Shown: in pieces, positions 63,315 to 64,000 of the stretch
Layout: each line of letters starts with the position of its first letter
Numbering within the stretch: position 1 is the stretch's first letter
Assembly (NCBI GenBank): GCA_002840755.1
Contig: PHBZ01000013.1
Location: 1 to 64,000, forward strand
Length of the DNA: 64,000 bases
Reading direction: 5' to 3'
Source: Chloroflexi bacterium HGW-Chloroflexi-10
Lineage (GTDB): Bacteria > Chloroflexota > Anaerolineae > Anaerolineales > Anaerolineaceae
Notes under the pieces: generated by a model
The model's database searches: none
The model's input: the letters and a program-made list of their open reading frames with translations, nothing else
Told to the model about the DNA's origin: nothing
Made by a program: the position numbers and the translations under genes

Positions 63315-64000
63315 ATGGAACGCAATGAACTTGAAAAAATACGTTTAGAAAAAATAGCGCGTATGCGTGCCCAAGGGATTGAACCCTACCCAACCACTGC
63401 GCAGATCACCCACCGCAACCTGGCTGCTATCCAGGCTTTTGAAACCGCCGAACAGACCGAACAGGCTGATCCGGTAGCTGCCACACTCGCTGGTCGCATC
63501 CGTGCTATGCGCCCAATGGGCAAAATTGCCTTCGCGCATATTGAAGATGGTACTGCCCGTATCCAACTCTTTTTCCGCATCAATGATATTGGCGAAGACG
63601 GTATGCAGCGCCTTAAAGATGATTTTGATCTGGGTGACTATATCGAAGGCAGCGGCACGTTATTCCGTACCAAAACCGGCGAAATCTCCTTGCATGTACA
63701 CGCCTTCCGTATCCTCGCCAAAGCCGTCACTCCCTTGCCGGCTGCCAAAGATGAAGTGGTGGATGGCAAAGTGGTGCGTCACGCCACCTTCAACGACCCG
63801 GAAAATCGTTACCGCCAGCGCTATGCCGACCTGGCCGTCAACCCCGAGGTGCGCGAGATCTTCCGCGCGCGCGCCGGCGTAGTCCGTGCCGTGCGTGATT
63901 TTCTGGATGCCCAGGATTTTCTCGAAGTGGAAACCCCCATCCTACAGCCCATTTACGGCGGTGCTGCAGCAAAACCCTTTGTCACCTACCATAATCAGCT
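63315..64000 (+). CDS. lysS: Lysyl-tRNA synthetase, 5' part (runs off the window)
   Basis: The open frame begins at ATG 63315 and is open to the window end (228 codons). It begins MERNELEKIRLEKIARMRAQG, the usual class II LysRS start. The OB-type anticodon-binding domain follows (AGRIRAMRPMGKIAFAHIEDG... ), then the class II core motif RYRQRYADLAVN and FLEVETPILQPIYGGAAAKPF. Only the first half is in the window. AAAGG lies about 10 nt before the ATG. Confidence 0.96.
   Translation, partial: MERNELEKIRLEKIARMRAQGIEPYPTTAQITHRNLAAIQAFETAEQTEQADPVAATLAGRIRAMRPMGKIAFAHIEDGTARIQLFFRINDIGEDGMQRLKDDFDLGDYIEGSGTLFRTKTGEISLHVHAFRILAKAVTPLPAAKDEVVDGKVVRHATFNDPENRYRQRYADLAVNPEVREIFRARAGVVRAVRDFLDAQDFLEVETPILQPIYGGAAAKPFVTYHNQ

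Noticed and set aside
1..64000. tRNA, rRNA, CRISPR arrays and insertion sequences
   Set aside because: No T-loop/acceptor patterns, rRNA cores, regularly spaced repeats or transposase frames were seen by eye; a tRNAscan or CRISPR search was not run.

Overview
The window looks like a chromosomal segment of an anaerobic bacterium of the Chloroflexota, most likely class Anaerolineae. This is inferred from gene content: ferredoxin-linked 2-oxoacid oxidoreductase, a tungsten-type aldehyde oxidoreductase, a sodium-pumping decarboxylase, a very large MalT-type LuxR regulator, VanW and bactofilin. There is no rRNA, tRNA, CRISPR array, insertion sequence or prophage. Genes are dense, lie in short operons on both strands, and mostly carry AGGAGG-type ribosome binding sites. 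A few genes instead appear to be leaderless.

Layout. 1-3.7 kb: an ABC-2 exporter and a lipoprotein peptidase. 3.9-5.8 kb: a VanW protein. 5.8-9.4 kb: a four-subunit biotin/Na+ decarboxylase (methylmalonyl-CoA type) behind a promoter loaded with inverted repeats. 9.7-12.3 kb: an atypical response regulator, an MscS channel and a bifunctional nuclease. 12.5-15.9 kb: a replication cassette (dnaB, a DnaD-domain protein and a protein with two fused DnaC-like AAA+ modules). 16-20.9 kb: NUDIX, hemH, lhgO, an orphan phage-baseplate-like OB protein and an MFS transporter. 21.1-25.9 kb: eutN-A-B-C-L, an ethanolamine ammonia-lyase with two microcompartment shell proteins but no hexameric shell gene and no aldehyde dehydrogenase. 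25.9-29.8 kb: a polyamine/iron-type ABC importer, tail to tail with eut. 30-45 kb: cell-envelope and surface-glycan genes (DegT aminotransferase, NeuD acetyltransferase, bactofilin, a methyltransferase-glycosyltransferase fusion, two large membrane proteins, a flippase-like protein).

45.4-63 kb is mostly anaerobic catabolism. A thiolase and an epimerase converge on an operon of aldehyde:ferredoxin oxidoreductase (AOR), a radical-SAM tungsten-cofactor maturase and two MoaD-like proteins. The AOR gene has a strong sigma-70 promoter and a structured leader carrying a near-consensus T-box element, which is unexpected for this enzyme. A respiratory unit follows: DUF3237, a Tat-exported flavoprotein reductase, a pentaheme NapC-like cytochrome, a 90-aa protein and a 916-aa LuxR/MalT-type regulator. 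An 18-bp motif, identical at 17 positions and in the same orientation, lies just upstream of DUF3237 and of the reductase operon. It is a good candidate binding site for the neighbouring regulator. A four-subunit 2-oxoacid:ferredoxin oxidoreductase (Vor/Kor type), a beta-propeller lipoprotein, greA and the 5' part of lysS close the window.

The two most promising unexplained systems are (1) the T-box-like leader controlling a tungsten oxidoreductase operon and (2) the regulator/flavocytochrome/DUF3237 regulon defined by the repeated operator. All functional calls come from reading the sequence and from family knowledge; no database search was run.
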